From the NCBI RefSeq assembly GCF_018336975.1, contig NZ_CP025572.1, positions 3,020,959-3,084,958 on the forward strand: a stretch of DNA of 64,000 nucleotides, in the 5' to 3' direction. This DNA comes from Marinomonas sp. CT5 (GTDB lineage: Bacteria; Pseudomonadota; Gammaproteobacteria; Pseudomonadales; Marinomonadaceae). Each line of letters starts with the position of its first letter. Positions within the stretch are counted from its first letter, which is position 1. The translations under genes were made by a program, and so were the position numbers. Below the pieces are notes generated by a model. The model did no database searches and was not told the DNA's origin. It saw nothing but the letters and a program-made list of their open reading frames with translations. This document shows, one piece after another, positions 34,950-44,696 of this stretch.

Positions 34950-36356
34950 CTACGATTTAGGAAAATCTAAAAACTGGGCAGGTAAAAGAGTTTCAATATG
35001 TTTAGCAATATTCATTGCCAATAAATCATTGCCTCTATCCGCTATAACTTGAAGGCCGACAGGAAGTCCATCTACGTGTCCGCATGGTACAGATAAAGCT
35101 GGCTGTTGAGTGAGATTAAAAGGATAAGAAAATGGGGTCCATTCCATCCAATCCTTTTGCTGTTCCGTCTCTGTATTTTTTCCGGCCTCAAAAGCGGTGC
35201 GAGGAAGTGTAGGAGTAATTAATACATCGTACCTCGCATGGAACTCTTGCATTATTCGGCCTAAATCAGCTCTCCTATCTGTTGCAACCATATAATCAAC
35301 GATATCAATGGCTTTTCCTTTTTCTCCAATGGCTAGAAAACCAGAATCAAGAAGATCACATTGTTGTTGACTAAAGCCTGAAACAACCTTTGCGGCTCCT
35401 GAGAACCAAAGTGTCGAAAAAATATCGACGGGGTCTTCAAAACCGGGATCTACTAAATCAATTTGCGCCCCCATTTCTTCTAGCTTTTTAACTGCAATAT
35501 CTACAAGTTTAAGGACATTAGGATCAACATCCACATAACCTAATGTTGGGCTATAAGCTATTTTCACTCCTGCCAAAGGAGAACAAGTATGGTTACTCCA
35601 AATCCCATTAAAAGTACGGGTTGCATACCAATCTCTTGTATCTGGTGTAGCGACAATATCCATCATTAGGAGACTATCTTGAACCGTTCTAGTAATAGGG
35701 CCAAGATGGGACAGTGTCGTCATGGAACTAGCTGGCCACTGTGGTATATAACCAAATGTAGGCTTTAATCCAAATACACCACAGAACGAAGCTGGAATTC
35801 TAATAGAACCACCAGCATCACTTGCTTGATGAAGAACCCCCATATTTAATGCAGAAGCAGCTGCAGCACCACCGGATGATCCACCAGAGGTTTGTGATGT
35901 TTTCCAAGGGTTTCTAGTTATTCCAGTTAAGCGACTGTCTGTCACCCCTTTCCAACCGAATTCTGGTGTCGTCGTTTTCCCCAATATAACAGCGCCAGCT
36001 TGTTTCATTTTCAAAGAAAATGGTGCATCAAAACTCATCACACTTGTAGATGAAGTAAGTGAACCATTTCTATTCGGCCACCCAGCAACAGAGGTGAGAT
36101 CTTTAATAGAACTTGGAACACCATCAATTCGACTAAGAGGCATTCCTTTAAACCATCTGGCCTCTGAATCCTTTGCTGATTGTATTGCCTCTTCCTCTGC
36201 TAAATAACAATATGCATTAACTAAAGGATTACATTTGTTAATGCGTTCAAATGAGGCTTTAACAGCTTCAACAGGAGACAGCTCTTTTGTTTCAAATAAT
36301 TGTGTAAGCTCTACGGCACTCATATCCGCAATATTAGTATTTTTTGACTTAATCAT
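34950..36356 (-). CDS. Amidase (amidase signature family), GatA-like hydrolase
   Basis: 468-residue amidase with the complete triad K85 (SIKDLT), S160 (GGSSGGAAAA) and S184 (DAGGSIRIPAS). It starts 8 bp inside the end of the M20 hydrolase gene, so the two are co-translated and probably act in sequence, for example carbamoyl removal and amide hydrolysis. It is last in the leftward operon with the ABC importer. Clearly AT-richer than the amidase at 24.7 kb. Confidence 0.88.
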   Translation of the reverse strand: MIKSKNTNIADMSAVELTQLFETKELSPVEAVKASFERINKCNPLVNAYCYLAEEEAIQSAKDSEARWFKGMPLSRIDGVPSSIKDLTSVAGWPNRNGSLTSSTSVMSFDAPFSLKMKQAGAVILGKTTTPEFGWKGVTDSRLTGITRNPWKTSQTSGGSSGGAAAASALNMGVLHQASDAGGSIRIPASFCGVFGLKPTFGYIPQWPASSMTTLSHLGPITRTVQDSLLMMDIVATPDTRDWYATRTFNGIWSNHTCSPLAGVKIAYSPTLGYVDVDPNVLKLVDIAVKKLEEMGAQIDLVDPGFEDPVDIFSTLWFSGAAKVVSGFSQQQCDLLDSGFLAIGEKGKAIDIVDYMVATDRRADLGRIMQEFHARYDVLITPTLPRTAFEAGKNTETEQQKDWMEWTPFSYPFNLTQQPALSVPCGHVDGLPVGLQVIADRGNDLLAMNIAKHIETLLPAQFLDFPKS

Positions 36357-37620
36357 GTTTTATTACTCCAGCAGATGATAATAAAACATTCAGTAATACA
36401 GATGCACCTGCACCAAGATCCTCAACATTTGCTCTTTCTAATTCATTGTGACTTATTCCACCTTCACAGGGTATAAAAATCATTCCTGCAGCTGCAACAT
36501 CAGCCATGAAAATCGCATCATGACCAGCTCCACTAACAATATCCATAGTTGGATAACCTAGCTTGTATGCTGCATCTCTGACATTTTTTATACAATTAGA
36601 ATCAAACCCTATTGGAGGAAAATCAGCAGTAGGATTAATTGTTATTTGTACAGTGTATTTATGACTTAAATAATCGACTTTTTCATGCAGCTCTTTAACC
36701 ATTTTATCTAGTACTTCAGCTTGAAGATGTCTAATATCGGCCGTCATCTTAACTCGACCGGGTATAACATTCCGAGAACTAGGAAACACGTCAAAGCAAC
36801 CAACTGTTCCACGTCCATGAGGGGCATTTTGTAATGCTAGATTATTTAAGAAAAGAATTAACTCTGCTCCAGCAAGTGATGCATCTTTTCTAAGGTGCAT
36901 CGGAGTTGGCCCTGCATGAGCTTCTACACCAACAATATCAATATCAAACCATTTTTGACCAAGCGCACCAATTACAACACCTATTTGCTTATCTTCATCT
37001 TCTAGAATTGGGCCTTGTTCAATATGAGCTTCATAATAGGCCGATACGGCATGACCAATGTGACTTTTACTACCGTCATATTTGATAGACTTTAAAGCCT
37101 CCTGTACCGTTATTCCTTTCTCATCTTTTGTTTTAAGTGCAGTATCTAAAGAAAATTTGCCAGTAAACACTCCGGAGCCCATCATACATGGGGGAAAACG
37201 ACAGCCCTCTTCATTTGTCCAAGCGACAACCTCAATAGGCGCTAATGTTTTTATATTGAAATCATTCAGTGTCCTAATGGCCTCTAGCCCAGCCATTACT
37301 CCAAAGCATCCATCAAATTTGCCACCAGTAGGCTGAGTGTCTATATGAGATCCTGTCATTACTGGTGGCAAATCATTATCTAAACCTTCTCTACGTGCAA
37401 AAATGTTTCCTATTTCATCAATCGATACTTTGCAACCTGCCTCTTCACACCATCTTTTAAAAAGGTCACGACCTTGCTTATCTAATTCGGTGAGAGCTAA
37501 CCGGTTTAATCCACCTTTGTTTGTATGACCGATTTGCCCATGAATCATTAAAGATTCCCAAAGTCGATCAGCATTGACTTTGACCGGATCCATGCTGGAA
37601 AATAATTTTGCTTCATTCAT
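36349..37620 (-). CDS. Zn-dependent M20 amidohydrolase, N-carbamoyl-amino-acid hydrolase family
   Basis: 423-residue member of the hydantoinase/carbamoylase branch of M20 peptidases, which includes N-carbamoyl-L-amino acid hydrolase and allantoate amidohydrolase. Metal ligands are visible in GSHIDTQPTGGKFDG (H92, D103), WTNEEGCRF (E137/E138), YYEAHIEQGPIL (His) and GGISHNELE (His near the end). It releases CO2 and ammonia from a ureido compound in the family. Located 15 bp after livF and overlapping the amidase. Confidence 0.88.
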   Translation of the reverse strand: MNEAKLFSSMDPVKVNADRLWESLMIHGQIGHTNKGGLNRLALTELDKQGRDLFKRWCEEAGCKVSIDEIGNIFARREGLDNDLPPVMTGSHIDTQPTGGKFDGCFGVMAGLEAIRTLNDFNIKTLAPIEVVAWTNEEGCRFPPCMMGSGVFTGKFSLDTALKTKDEKGITVQEALKSIKYDGSKSHIGHAVSAYYEAHIEQGPILEDEDKQIGVVIGALGQKWFDIDIVGVEAHAGPTPMHLRKDASLAGAELILFLNNLALQNAPHGRGTVGCFDVFPSSRNVIPGRVKMTADIRHLQAEVLDKMVKELHEKVDYLSHKYTVQITINPTADFPPIGFDSNCIKNVRDAAYKLGYPTMDIVSGAGHDAIFMADVAAAGMIFIPCEGGISHNELERANVEDLGAGASVLLNVLLSSAGVIKHD

Positions 37621-37635
37621 TACAATTCACCTCAA

Positions 37636-38331
37636 CTAAACAGCAAGATATCGACTTTTAATGTCATCTTGTTTACTAAATTCTGCTTTAGAACCTTGAT
37701 ATACAATTTCACCAAGCTCAACGACATAATGCTTATCTGCAAGCTTTTCACACACAGATAAATTCTGCTCTACAAGTAAAACTCCAACCCCTGCAGCACG
37801 TATTTGATCCAAAATTCGAACTATCTCGTCAACAATTACTGGAGCTAAACCTTCCGTTGGTTCATCAAGTAAAAGAAAATTAGGGTTATTCACTAATGCT
37901 CGAGCTATAGCAAGCATCTGTTGCTCTCCGCCAGATAAAGCATTCCCTCCATTCTTACGTCGCTCTTTTAATCGAGGGAACATTTTATAAATATCTTCAA
38001 GACTCCAAGGACTATTCGTATCAATTGCGATCCTCAGATTTTCTTCTACAGAAAGAATGCCAAAAATTCCACGATGCTCAGGTACGAGTGAAATACCTTT
38101 GCGAGCAATTTCAAAAATTTCTTTACCAACAAGATTTTCCCCATTTAGCTGTACAGAACCTTCCTGTGCTTTAACAACACCTACTATTGTTTTTAGTGTT
38201 GTTGTTTTTCCAGCACCATTTCTGCCTAATAACGTAACAATTTCGCCAGATTCAATGGCCAATTCAATGCCATTTAAAATATGACTTTTACCGTAATAAG
38301 AGTGAAGGTTATTAATGACTAATTTACTCAT
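37636..38331 (-). CDS. livF: Branched-chain-type ABC transporter ATPase (LivF)
   Basis: 231-residue ABC ATPase. Walker A GRNGAGKTTT, Q-loop region LVPEHRGIFGILSVEENLRI, signature NALSGGEQQML and Walker B NFLLLDEPTEGLAPVIVDEI are all complete. The ATG at 38331 overlaps the livG stop; an in-frame GTG two codons upstream is less likely. It energises the LivHM channel together with LivG. Confidence 0.92.
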   Translation of the reverse strand: MSKLVINNLHSYYGKSHILNGIELAIESGEIVTLLGRNGAGKTTTLKTIVGVVKAQEGSVQLNGENLVGKEIFEIARKGISLVPEHRGIFGILSVEENLRIAIDTNSPWSLEDIYKMFPRLKERRKNGGNALSGGEQQMLAIARALVNNPNFLLLDEPTEGLAPVIVDEIVRILDQIRAAGVGVLLVEQNLSVCEKLADKHYVVELGEIVYQGSKAEFSKQDDIKSRYLAV

Positions 38332-39085
38332 TTCCACTTTCTCCTAAATACGCCTTCTTAACTTGCTCGTCTCCTTTAATAGCTTCAGGAGAACCTTCAA
38401 TTAAGATATTTCCTTGATGCATGACAGTAATACGATCAGAAATAGACATAACTAATTTCATATTATGCTCAATCAGCATAACCGTATGCTGTTTACCTAA
38501 TTCAGAAATCAATCCAGTCATTATCGGTATATCATCCACTCCCATTCCAGAGGTAGGCTCATCTAATAGCAATAATGCAGGAGAACCACATAAAGCCATT
38601 CCCACTTCAAGAATTCTCTGCTGACCATGAGATAATTCACCAGCCAACTTATCAGAAAAGTTTTCTAATTGAATTTTAGCTAATACCTCATTGGCTTTTT
38701 CAAGGTGTTCATGATTATTAGCTTCAGGAACCCAGAAATTTAATGCACTCAATCCATCCCTACCTTGCGCTGCGATTCTTAAGTTTTCTCGTACAGTCAA
38801 GTTTTGAAATAGACTAGTCACCTGAAATGAACGCGACATACCTTTTGAAACCCGTTTATGTGCGGCAACATAGGTTATATTTTCATCATTGAAAAAAATA
38901 CTTCCACGCGTGGGTTTTCGCTCACCAGTTAAACAATGAAATAATGAAGTTTTCCCAGCGCCATTAGGACCGATAACCGTATGAATAGAGCCTTTTTCAA
39001 TTTTTAGATCGACATTTCCAACAGCTGAAAAAGCACCGTAATCAAGACCTAAGCCAGAGGTTTCTAATAAATAATTTGAACTCAT
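38324..39085 (-). CDS. livG: Branched-chain-type ABC transporter ATPase (LivG)
   Basis: 253-residue ABC ATPase with Walker A GPNGAGKTSLFHCLTGE, signature ELSHGQQRILEVGMAL, Walker B LLLDEPTSGMG and the H-loop LIEHNMKLVM. The start overlaps the livM stop by four bases (ATGA), and the end overlaps livF. Some residues in the interior (KPTRGSIFFND) follow LivG rather than LivF. Confidence 0.92.
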   Translation of the reverse strand: MSSNYLLETSGLGLDYGAFSAVGNVDLKIEKGSIHTVIGPNGAGKTSLFHCLTGERKPTRGSIFFNDENITYVAAHKRVSKGMSRSFQVTSLFQNLTVRENLRIAAQGRDGLSALNFWVPEANNHEHLEKANEVLAKIQLENFSDKLAGELSHGQQRILEVGMALCGSPALLLLDEPTSGMGVDDIPIMTGLISELGKQHTVMLIEHNMKLVMSISDRITVMHQGNILIEGSPEAIKGDEQVKKAYLGESGNE

Positions 39086-40077
39086 TTAATCACCTCAGTA
39101 ACAGAGATTTTCTTTGATTTTTTAGATGGAGATAGCTTAGAAAATAAAGAGACAATCCCCCCCCATAACCCTCCTGGCAAGAACAAAACAACGGCAATAA
39201 GAGCTATCCCTAAAATCATCATCCACCTAGGCCAAATAGATGAAAGAAGATCACCGATTAATACAATTGCACCAGCACCTAAAATGGAACCAATAAGAGA
39301 GCTTGTTCCTCCTATAATTGTCATAATTAAAATATTTTCAGACATCACTAGATCTATATTTGATAGCGGTGAAAAATTCAGTAGCATTGCATATAAGGCA
39401 CCGGCAAGGCCTGTGATTGCACCAGAAATGACAAATGCAATAAGCTTAAAATGATTAGTTGAAAAACCTACAGCTGATGATCGATTTTCATTCTCTCTTA
39501 TTGCTACTAGTGTTGTACCAAAAGGGGAGTGGATAACTCGTCTGGCAAAAATAAACACTATTGAAAAAAGAGCTGCAACGAATATATAAAAATCCTCGCT
39601 ACTTTTTAATTCACTAATTGTTAGACCAAAAAAATTTAATTCAGGTCTAGGAACATCCAGAAGACCATTATCCCCCCCTGTCAAGTCACTAAACGTATAC
39701 GCTAAGAAATATGCCATCTGAGTAAAAGCAAGAGTCAGCATTACAAAGTAAATTCCAGATCTTCTTATTGATAAAGCACCTACAATTAAAGCAAGTAAAG
39801 CCCCAGCTATAATCGCAGTGATTAAAGCGCCAAATAATCCAAAATCTAAGTGAAGCATAACTAAGGAAGCACTATATGCACCGCCTCCAAAAAAAATACC
39901 TTGACCAAAAGATAGTAATCCGGTGTAACCCAAAAGCAAATTACAAGCTAAAGCTGCTAATGCGAATATCAGTATTTCAGTCGCCAATGTAACTGAAGGT
40001 AGTATTATTGGCATCACAACAATAAGAGCGAGTGCAATAAGAGTAATTCCGCCGAAAATAGAAGTTTTATTATTCAT
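39082..40077 (-). CDS. livM: Branched-chain-type ABC transporter permease (LivM)
   Basis: 331-residue inner-membrane permease with about ten hydrophobic segments. LLLGYTGLLSFGQGIFFGGG and VAIRENENRSSAVGFSTNHF are the family's landmark segments. The ATG at 40077 follows GGGAGAGC, directly after the livH stop; longer frames upstream would run into livH. An eight-G run (39157-39164, C on the top strand) lies in the C-terminal coding part without breaking the frame. Confidence 0.9.
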   Translation of the reverse strand: MNNKTSIFGGITLIALALIVVMPIILPSVTLATEILIFALAALACNLLLGYTGLLSFGQGIFFGGGAYSASLVMLHLDFGLFGALITAIIAGALLALIVGALSIRRSGIYFVMLTLAFTQMAYFLAYTFSDLTGGDNGLLDVPRPELNFFGLTISELKSSEDFYIFVAALFSIVFIFARRVIHSPFGTTLVAIRENENRSSAVGFSTNHFKLIAFVISGAITGLAGALYAMLLNFSPLSNIDLVMSENILIMTIIGGTSSLIGSILGAGAIVLIGDLLSSIWPRWMMILGIALIAVVLFLPGGLWGGIVSLFSKLSPSKKSKKISVTEVIK

Positions 40078-40078
40078 C

Positions 40079-40936
40079 TTATGCTCTCCCAAAAAGTCCA
40101 TATGGTCGTAAGAGAATGACAAATGCCATCGCCCCATAAATCATTAAACTAGAACCTTGCGGCCATATTGTTGTCATCATACTTTGAACAAGACCAACTA
40201 AAAGTCCACCTACTAGTGCCCCAGTAAAAGACCCCATTCCACCTATCACAACCACCACAAAAGCTATTCCAAGGATTTCAGGGCCTACAAAAGGAGTTAC
40301 CCCTCTTATTGGTGCCGCTAAGACGCCTGCAAGACCTGCAAGGCCTACTCCCAATGCAAAAGTAATAGAAAATAGACGGTGTGTATGGGTGCCCAGCAAC
40401 GAAACCATTTCAGCATCTTCACTACCTGCTCTGACAAGCGCACCAAATTTTGTTTTGTCCAATAAGAACCAAACTAGTAGAGCTACTAAAGCTGAGAAAG
40501 CAATGACAAAAAGTCGGTATTCTGGATAAAAAAAGTTACCAAATTGAAACACCCCCTTTAGAGAGTCTGGTGGAGAAATGTTTTTTCCAATTGGTCCCCA
40601 GATTGATATACAAACTTCTTGAATGATTAAAGCAACGCCTAAAGTCACTAAAATTTGATAAGTATGCGGTAAATGATAAACCCTTTTAATTAAGGTTCTT
40701 TCACATATCCACGCAATGATTGCAATTGAAATAGGCGCTATAAAAAGTGCAAGCCAATAATTTCCAGTAACTGAAACTGCTGTATAACTTAGATATGCAC
40801 CTAATAAGTAAAAAGCTCCATGGGCAAAATTAACAAAATTAAGAAGACCAAAAATAATTGTAAGTCCCACTGATATGAGAAAATAAATCATTCCAAGTCC
40901 TATCCCATTCAGTGCCTGAAAAAGATAAAGATTCAT
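40079..40936 (-). CDS. livH: Branched-chain-type ABC transporter permease (LivH)
   Basis: 285-residue permease. It starts MNLYLFQALNGIGLGMIYFL and shows GLTIIFGLLNFVNFAHGAFY and ALVRAGSEDAEMVSLLGTHT, the usual LivH signatures. It partners LivM in the membrane. A perfect 14-bp-arm hairpin lies between it and the upstream binding-protein gene, which probably reduces its transcript level. Confidence 0.92.
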   Translation of the reverse strand: MNLYLFQALNGIGLGMIYFLISVGLTIIFGLLNFVNFAHGAFYLLGAYLSYTAVSVTGNYWLALFIAPISIAIIAWICERTLIKRVYHLPHTYQILVTLGVALIIQEVCISIWGPIGKNISPPDSLKGVFQFGNFFYPEYRLFVIAFSALVALLVWFLLDKTKFGALVRAGSEDAEMVSLLGTHTHRLFSITFALGVGLAGLAGVLAAPIRGVTPFVGPEILGIAFVVVVIGGMGSFTGALVGGLLVGLVQSMMTTIWPQGSSLMIYGAMAFVILLRPYGLFGRA

Positions 40937-40957
40937 AATTAACCTCTAGCAAAACGA

Positions 40958-40986
40958 AGTACCACTTACTTTAAGTAAGTGGTACT
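40958..40986 (-). terminator. Hairpin between binding-protein and permease genes
   Basis: A perfect dyad with 14-base arms (AGTACCACTTACTT / AAGTAAGTGGTACT) lies just after the binding-protein stop. On the transcribed reverse strand it is followed by only TCGTTTT, so it probably acts as a partial terminator or mRNA stabiliser that leaves more receptor than permease. Confidence 0.6.
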
Positions 40987-40995
40987 AAATATTTT

Positions 40996-42186
40996 TTAAA
41001 TTCCTTTACATACAAGAGATGATTCGTCAGGGAACGATTTTCCATAACTAATAATTTCTGCAAAGTCATCTTCATTTTGCATTTCTGAAGCGGCCTTACC
41101 CTTAAGCAAATAGTAATTTTTTAATACTTGATGATCCGCAGCTCGAACAGTCTCATCACCGGTTGGCCCCGCATAAGTCTTGCCTTCAAGCGCATGGATT
41201 ACATCACTAGGATTAGTTGAACCAGAATCGACTATCGCATCTAGCAAGAATGTCGTACTAATATAATCTGCAGCTAATGGGTAGTTTGGAGTAATGCCAT
41301 AGGCATCCTTAACCTCTTTGACAAGCTTATTATTTAGAGGGGTATCAACCGTATGCCAATATTGAGCACCGAAATAAACATTCTCCGTCACACTTGAGCC
41401 TAGCTCTTGAAATTGGTCCAAACCTGAAGACCAGGTTACCAATATCGTCATTTGGTTCTTCAAACCAAAATTTATTGCTTGTCGTAACGCATTAGATGAT
41501 TGGGAACCAAAATTTAGCAGTAAAAGAACATCTGGTTGGGCAGCCATTGCATTAGTTAAATAACCAGAAAACTCTTGTTCTTGTAATGAATGATAGCTAT
41601 TACCAACATGCTCAATTCCTAATTCCTCAAATACTTTTTCTGCATTAGATAGCAATGCTTCACCAAACACGTATTGTGGCGTAATTGTATACCAACGTTT
41701 TTTTTCTGGGTGTTCCTTAAACAATGGAATAACAGTCTCTCTGATAGCTCCATAGGTAGGAACAGACCATCGAAATGTTGATGTATTACAATCAGTGCCT
41801 GTCAGTTCATCGGCACCTGCCGGAGTAATAAATACTCCTCCTGACTTATTAACCTCCTTACCTATTGCTAAGGAAGTTGAAGAAAGAGTTCCACCATTAA
41901 AAAACTTCGCATTGTCTTGACTAATAGCTTCTTGAACCTTGCGAAGGGCTTTACCAGCGTTACCTTCGGTATCAATTACTTTATATTTTGGACTCCGCCC
42001 AAGAACATCTCCATAGTTATCAACAGCAAGTTTTGACCCCATATCAGCATACTTACCATAGCTAGCAAAACTACCAGAAAGAGATTTAACACCGTAAATC
42101 GATACCGAATCATCAGCAACGGTAATACAAGATACTGATGCCATCGAGAAAGCCAGCACTGATAATTTTAAATATTTTTTAATCAT
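40996..42186 (-). CDS. ABC transporter substrate-binding protein (Leu/Ile/Val- or urea/amide-binding type)
   Basis: 396-residue periplasmic receptor. A signal sequence (MIKKYLKLSVLAFSMASVSC, cleavage near VADD-SVS) is followed by IYGVKSLSGSFASYGKYADM and the type I fold motif AIGKEVNKSGGVFITPAGAD. The family includes receptors for branched-chain amino acids, urea and short amides. Given the linked carbamoylase and amidase, a nitrogenous amide or ureido compound is the more likely ligand. Confidence 0.9.
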   Translation of the reverse strand: MIKKYLKLSVLAFSMASVSCITVADDSVSIYGVKSLSGSFASYGKYADMGSKLAVDNYGDVLGRSPKYKVIDTEGNAGKALRKVQEAISQDNAKFFNGGTLSSTSLAIGKEVNKSGGVFITPAGADELTGTDCNTSTFRWSVPTYGAIRETVIPLFKEHPEKKRWYTITPQYVFGEALLSNAEKVFEELGIEHVGNSYHSLQEQEFSGYLTNAMAAQPDVLLLLNFGSQSSNALRQAINFGLKNQMTILVTWSSGLDQFQELGSSVTENVYFGAQYWHTVDTPLNNKLVKEVKDAYGITPNYPLAADYISTTFLLDAIVDSGSTNPSDVIHALEGKTYAGPTGDETVRAADHQVLKNYYLLKGKAASEMQNEDDFAEIISYGKSFPDESSLVCKGI

Positions 42187-42264
42187 TTTTGAGTTCCTAT
42201 TGTGTTAGTTATAATTGGCTTCAAACCTTTTTATATAGAATAATTTTTCGTCGTTTAAGTCCTA

Positions 42265-43011
42265 CTACATTTTCTTAGAAATCTCTCCATCTAATACGAT
42301 AAAGTGTGTTTCAGCATCACACATATGTTCTGACATAAGTGTGCGTACCTGTTTTATATCTTGTTTTTCATAGGCATTTATTAGTGCGTAGTGGTAGTCA
42401 ACATTTGACTTAGTGAACTCGTAGTAATCGATTAAATAAGATTTTTTTAGAACCACAAGATCCCTGAGAGACTCGTTTAGAAAGCGTGCAAAGAAACCTA
42501 AAATTGGATTAGGGGAGGCATCAGCAAGAACATTATGGAATTCTAGTTCAGCTATTCTTTGTAACCGCTGTTCATCTTCCGAGGTCGGTTTTAGATTACA
42601 TTGATCGGTATATTTTCTTAGTAACAAAAGGTCTTCATCAGAGAGATAACCAACTACCGACACTGCCAATTCTACTTCTATGAGTTTTCTCATTTGATAA
42701 AGTTGTTTTGGGCTTATGTGACGAAAATAGAGGTAATTTCTTAACGCTCTACTAGCCGGTTCAGTTCCCACTTCGGTCAACCAAGCGCCGCCACCAGGAC
42801 CTGGTTTTGTTTTTATTAACCCCTCAACCTCTAAGGCTTTCATCGCCTCTCTCACCGTTCCTTTTGATACTTCGTATTGCTCTATTAAGTCCTTTTCACT
42901 CGGGAGACGATCGCCAGGGTTTAGTTTTTCGAAAACAATTAGGCGTTTAACCTCATCGACAATTAGATCAGATATTTTTCGTTTTGCTTTGCTCTTAAAC
43001 TCAGTTGCCAT
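42265..43011 (-). CDS. GntR-family (FadR subfamily) transcriptional regulator
   Basis: 248-residue repressor. N-terminal GntR wHTH (residues 10-75: LNPGDRLPSEKDLIEQYEVS, KGTVREAMKALEVEGLIKTK, PGPGGGAWLTE) and an all-helical FCD ligand domain with a probable metal site (ELEFHNVLADAS, YHYALINAYEKQD, SEHMCDAETHF). ATG at 43011 sits behind GGAGATGAA; longer frames upstream lack this. It heads the leftward ABC/hydrolase cluster and probably senses its substrate. Confidence 0.9.
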   Translation of the reverse strand: MATEFKSKAKRKISDLIVDEVKRLIVFEKLNPGDRLPSEKDLIEQYEVSKGTVREAMKALEVEGLIKTKPGPGGGAWLTEVGTEPASRALRNYLYFRHISPKQLYQMRKLIEVELAVSVVGYLSDEDLLLLRKYTDQCNLKPTSEDEQRLQRIAELEFHNVLADASPNPILGFFARFLNESLRDLVVLKKSYLIDYYEFTKSNVDYHYALINAYEKQDIKQVRTLMSEHMCDAETHFIVLDGEISKKM

Positions 43012-43521
43012 TTCATCTCCAGCATAAGGAAGGATAGAAAGAAAGAAAGATAAATAATTTAAATCATTATAATTAATTGATCTAATTGTAACCAAGCAAA
43101 TATATTGCCAAATATTGATTTCAGTATTGATACCTAAAGAAAATAGTTACATTCAAAAAAACGAAACTAAAGATAAATAAACACTTAAATTAACATAAGA
43201 TATTGATTTAAATTGTTTTTTTAAAAAATCGATTATATTTTTTTATAAAAAATAAAAAAATGAGTATGATTTATCTTTTTTAAAACTCAAAAAAATAAAT
43301 TATGATTGTAGATACACACCAAAAAAAACGCACCAAAATAAATCACAAGGCTTTCTTCCTTGTCACATAAATGCATTTTATTTAATACAAATAGGTTGAC
43401 GCTCCAGACTCTATTAGATTCCCCCATTAACTTGCTCCTCATAACAAGTATGATGTGATTCCCAGCCTCATTCAGATCAATATTTGATTAATAGTGTTAT
43501 TCAAATCATAGGGGTTATTTT
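43012..43521. other. AT-rich intergenic region
   Basis: 510 bp between the divergent GntR and Fic genes. It has long A and T runs (for example around 43200-43270) and no convincing ORF, RNA gene or strong terminator. Promoters for both sides are expected here. The very low GC fits the horizontally acquired look of the flanking genes. Confidence 0.6.
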
Positions 43522-44622
43522 GTGGATATGGCAGCAAGAAAATTGCGGCCTAACTTTATATGGGATAAAAACGTTGTAGGACCAATATTAAGAGAAGCGC
43601 GCCTTAACCAAGGGGTTCTATTGGGTAAAATGGCCAGTCAATCCCATGATAAAAAGCAAAGTATGCTGGATACACTTTTGGCCAATATCGTGAACTCAAG
43701 CGCCATTGAAGGTGAAAAACTGAATGCCTTTTCAGTACGCTCCTCACTAGCGAACAAACTCGGTTTAACAGAAGAAAACACGTATCCTACTACTGAGCAA
43801 ACCGATGGGATCGCTGAGATAATGGTCGATGCCATTGAGAACCTTGATTCAACATTGAGTCTAAAGAGAATTCTAAATTGGCATGAAAAACTATTTCCTA
43901 AAGGCTATGCCATGCTCAGCCCTATCATGGGTGGCCAATTACGAGGAGGTGAACCCATGCAGGTGGTTTCTGGACGTATTGATCGACCTACCGTTCACTT
44001 TGAAGCCCCTCCACGAGAAGTGCTTAATACAGAATTAGAGCATTTTATCCGATGGTTTAATGACTCAAAAAAAGACGCTTCACTAGATCCATTACTAAGA
44101 GCCGCCATCACTCATATTTGGTTTGTCACTATACACCCACTAGATGATGGAAACGGTTGTATAACTCGATTGCTTACAGACCTAGCATTAGCTCAAGCTG
44201 AGAGCCAATCGGTTCGATTTTACGCAATGTCAGTGAGCATATTGGCAAAGCGTAAAAGCTACTATGAAATACTTGAACAGACGCAAAAGGGAAGCGTAAA
44301 CATCACAGCATGGTTAGAGTGGTTTCTGAGTACGCTAAACGAAACCTTTAATGACGTGCTAAGAGAAATAGATCAGACCATTTTGAAATCAAACTACTGG
44401 CGAAAAATCGACCAAACAAAGCTAACGTCGGAGCAGGTCAAAGTCTTGAATCGTATGCTCGATGGAGATTTTGAACAAGGTATTAACACGACTCAGTATC
44501 ATAGAGTTGCCAAAGTCAGTAAGCCGACAGCGACGCGCCATTTAGCGACTTTAGTTGAACAAGGTTGTTTGGTTCGATCTGAATCTGGCGGACGCAGTAC
44601 TCGGTATTTGCTCGCTCAGTAA
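43522..44622 (+). CDS. Fic-domain protein with altered HPx(D)GNGR motif
   Basis: 366-residue Fic protein. The N-terminal region contains a class II-type inhibitory motif (SSAIEGE at 59-65). The Fic core motif reads HPLDDGNGCITR (205-216), where the usual F and first Arg (HPFDDGNGR) are Leu and Cys. The C-terminus carries a winged-helix HTH (about 310-365, HRVAKVSKPTATRHLATLVE). Fic enzymes transfer AMP or related groups to proteins; loss of the Arg may weaken or change activity. The GTG at 43522 follows AGGGG; ATG 43528 is the alternative. A Xre/MbcA-type antitoxin gene follows. Confidence 0.85.
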   Translation: MDMAARKLRPNFIWDKNVVGPILREARLNQGVLLGKMASQSHDKKQSMLDTLLANIVNSSAIEGEKLNAFSVRSSLANKLGLTEENTYPTTEQTDGIAEIMVDAIENLDSTLSLKRILNWHEKLFPKGYAMLSPIMGGQLRGGEPMQVVSGRIDRPTVHFEAPPREVLNTELEHFIRWFNDSKKDASLDPLLRAAITHIWFVTIHPLDDGNGCITRLLTDLALAQAESQSVRFYAMSVSILAKRKSYYEILEQTQKGSVNITAWLEWFLSTLNETFNDVLREIDQTILKSNYWRKIDQTKLTSEQVKVLNRMLDGDFEQGINTTQYHRVAKVSKPTATRHLATLVEQGCLVRSESGGRSTRYLLAQ

Positions 44623-44696
44623 AAACTGAGTCTATGACTGTCTGTTCTACGACTTCCTAAACTTAGCAAAAAAGAAATATGATTTTGGAGTTCAAA

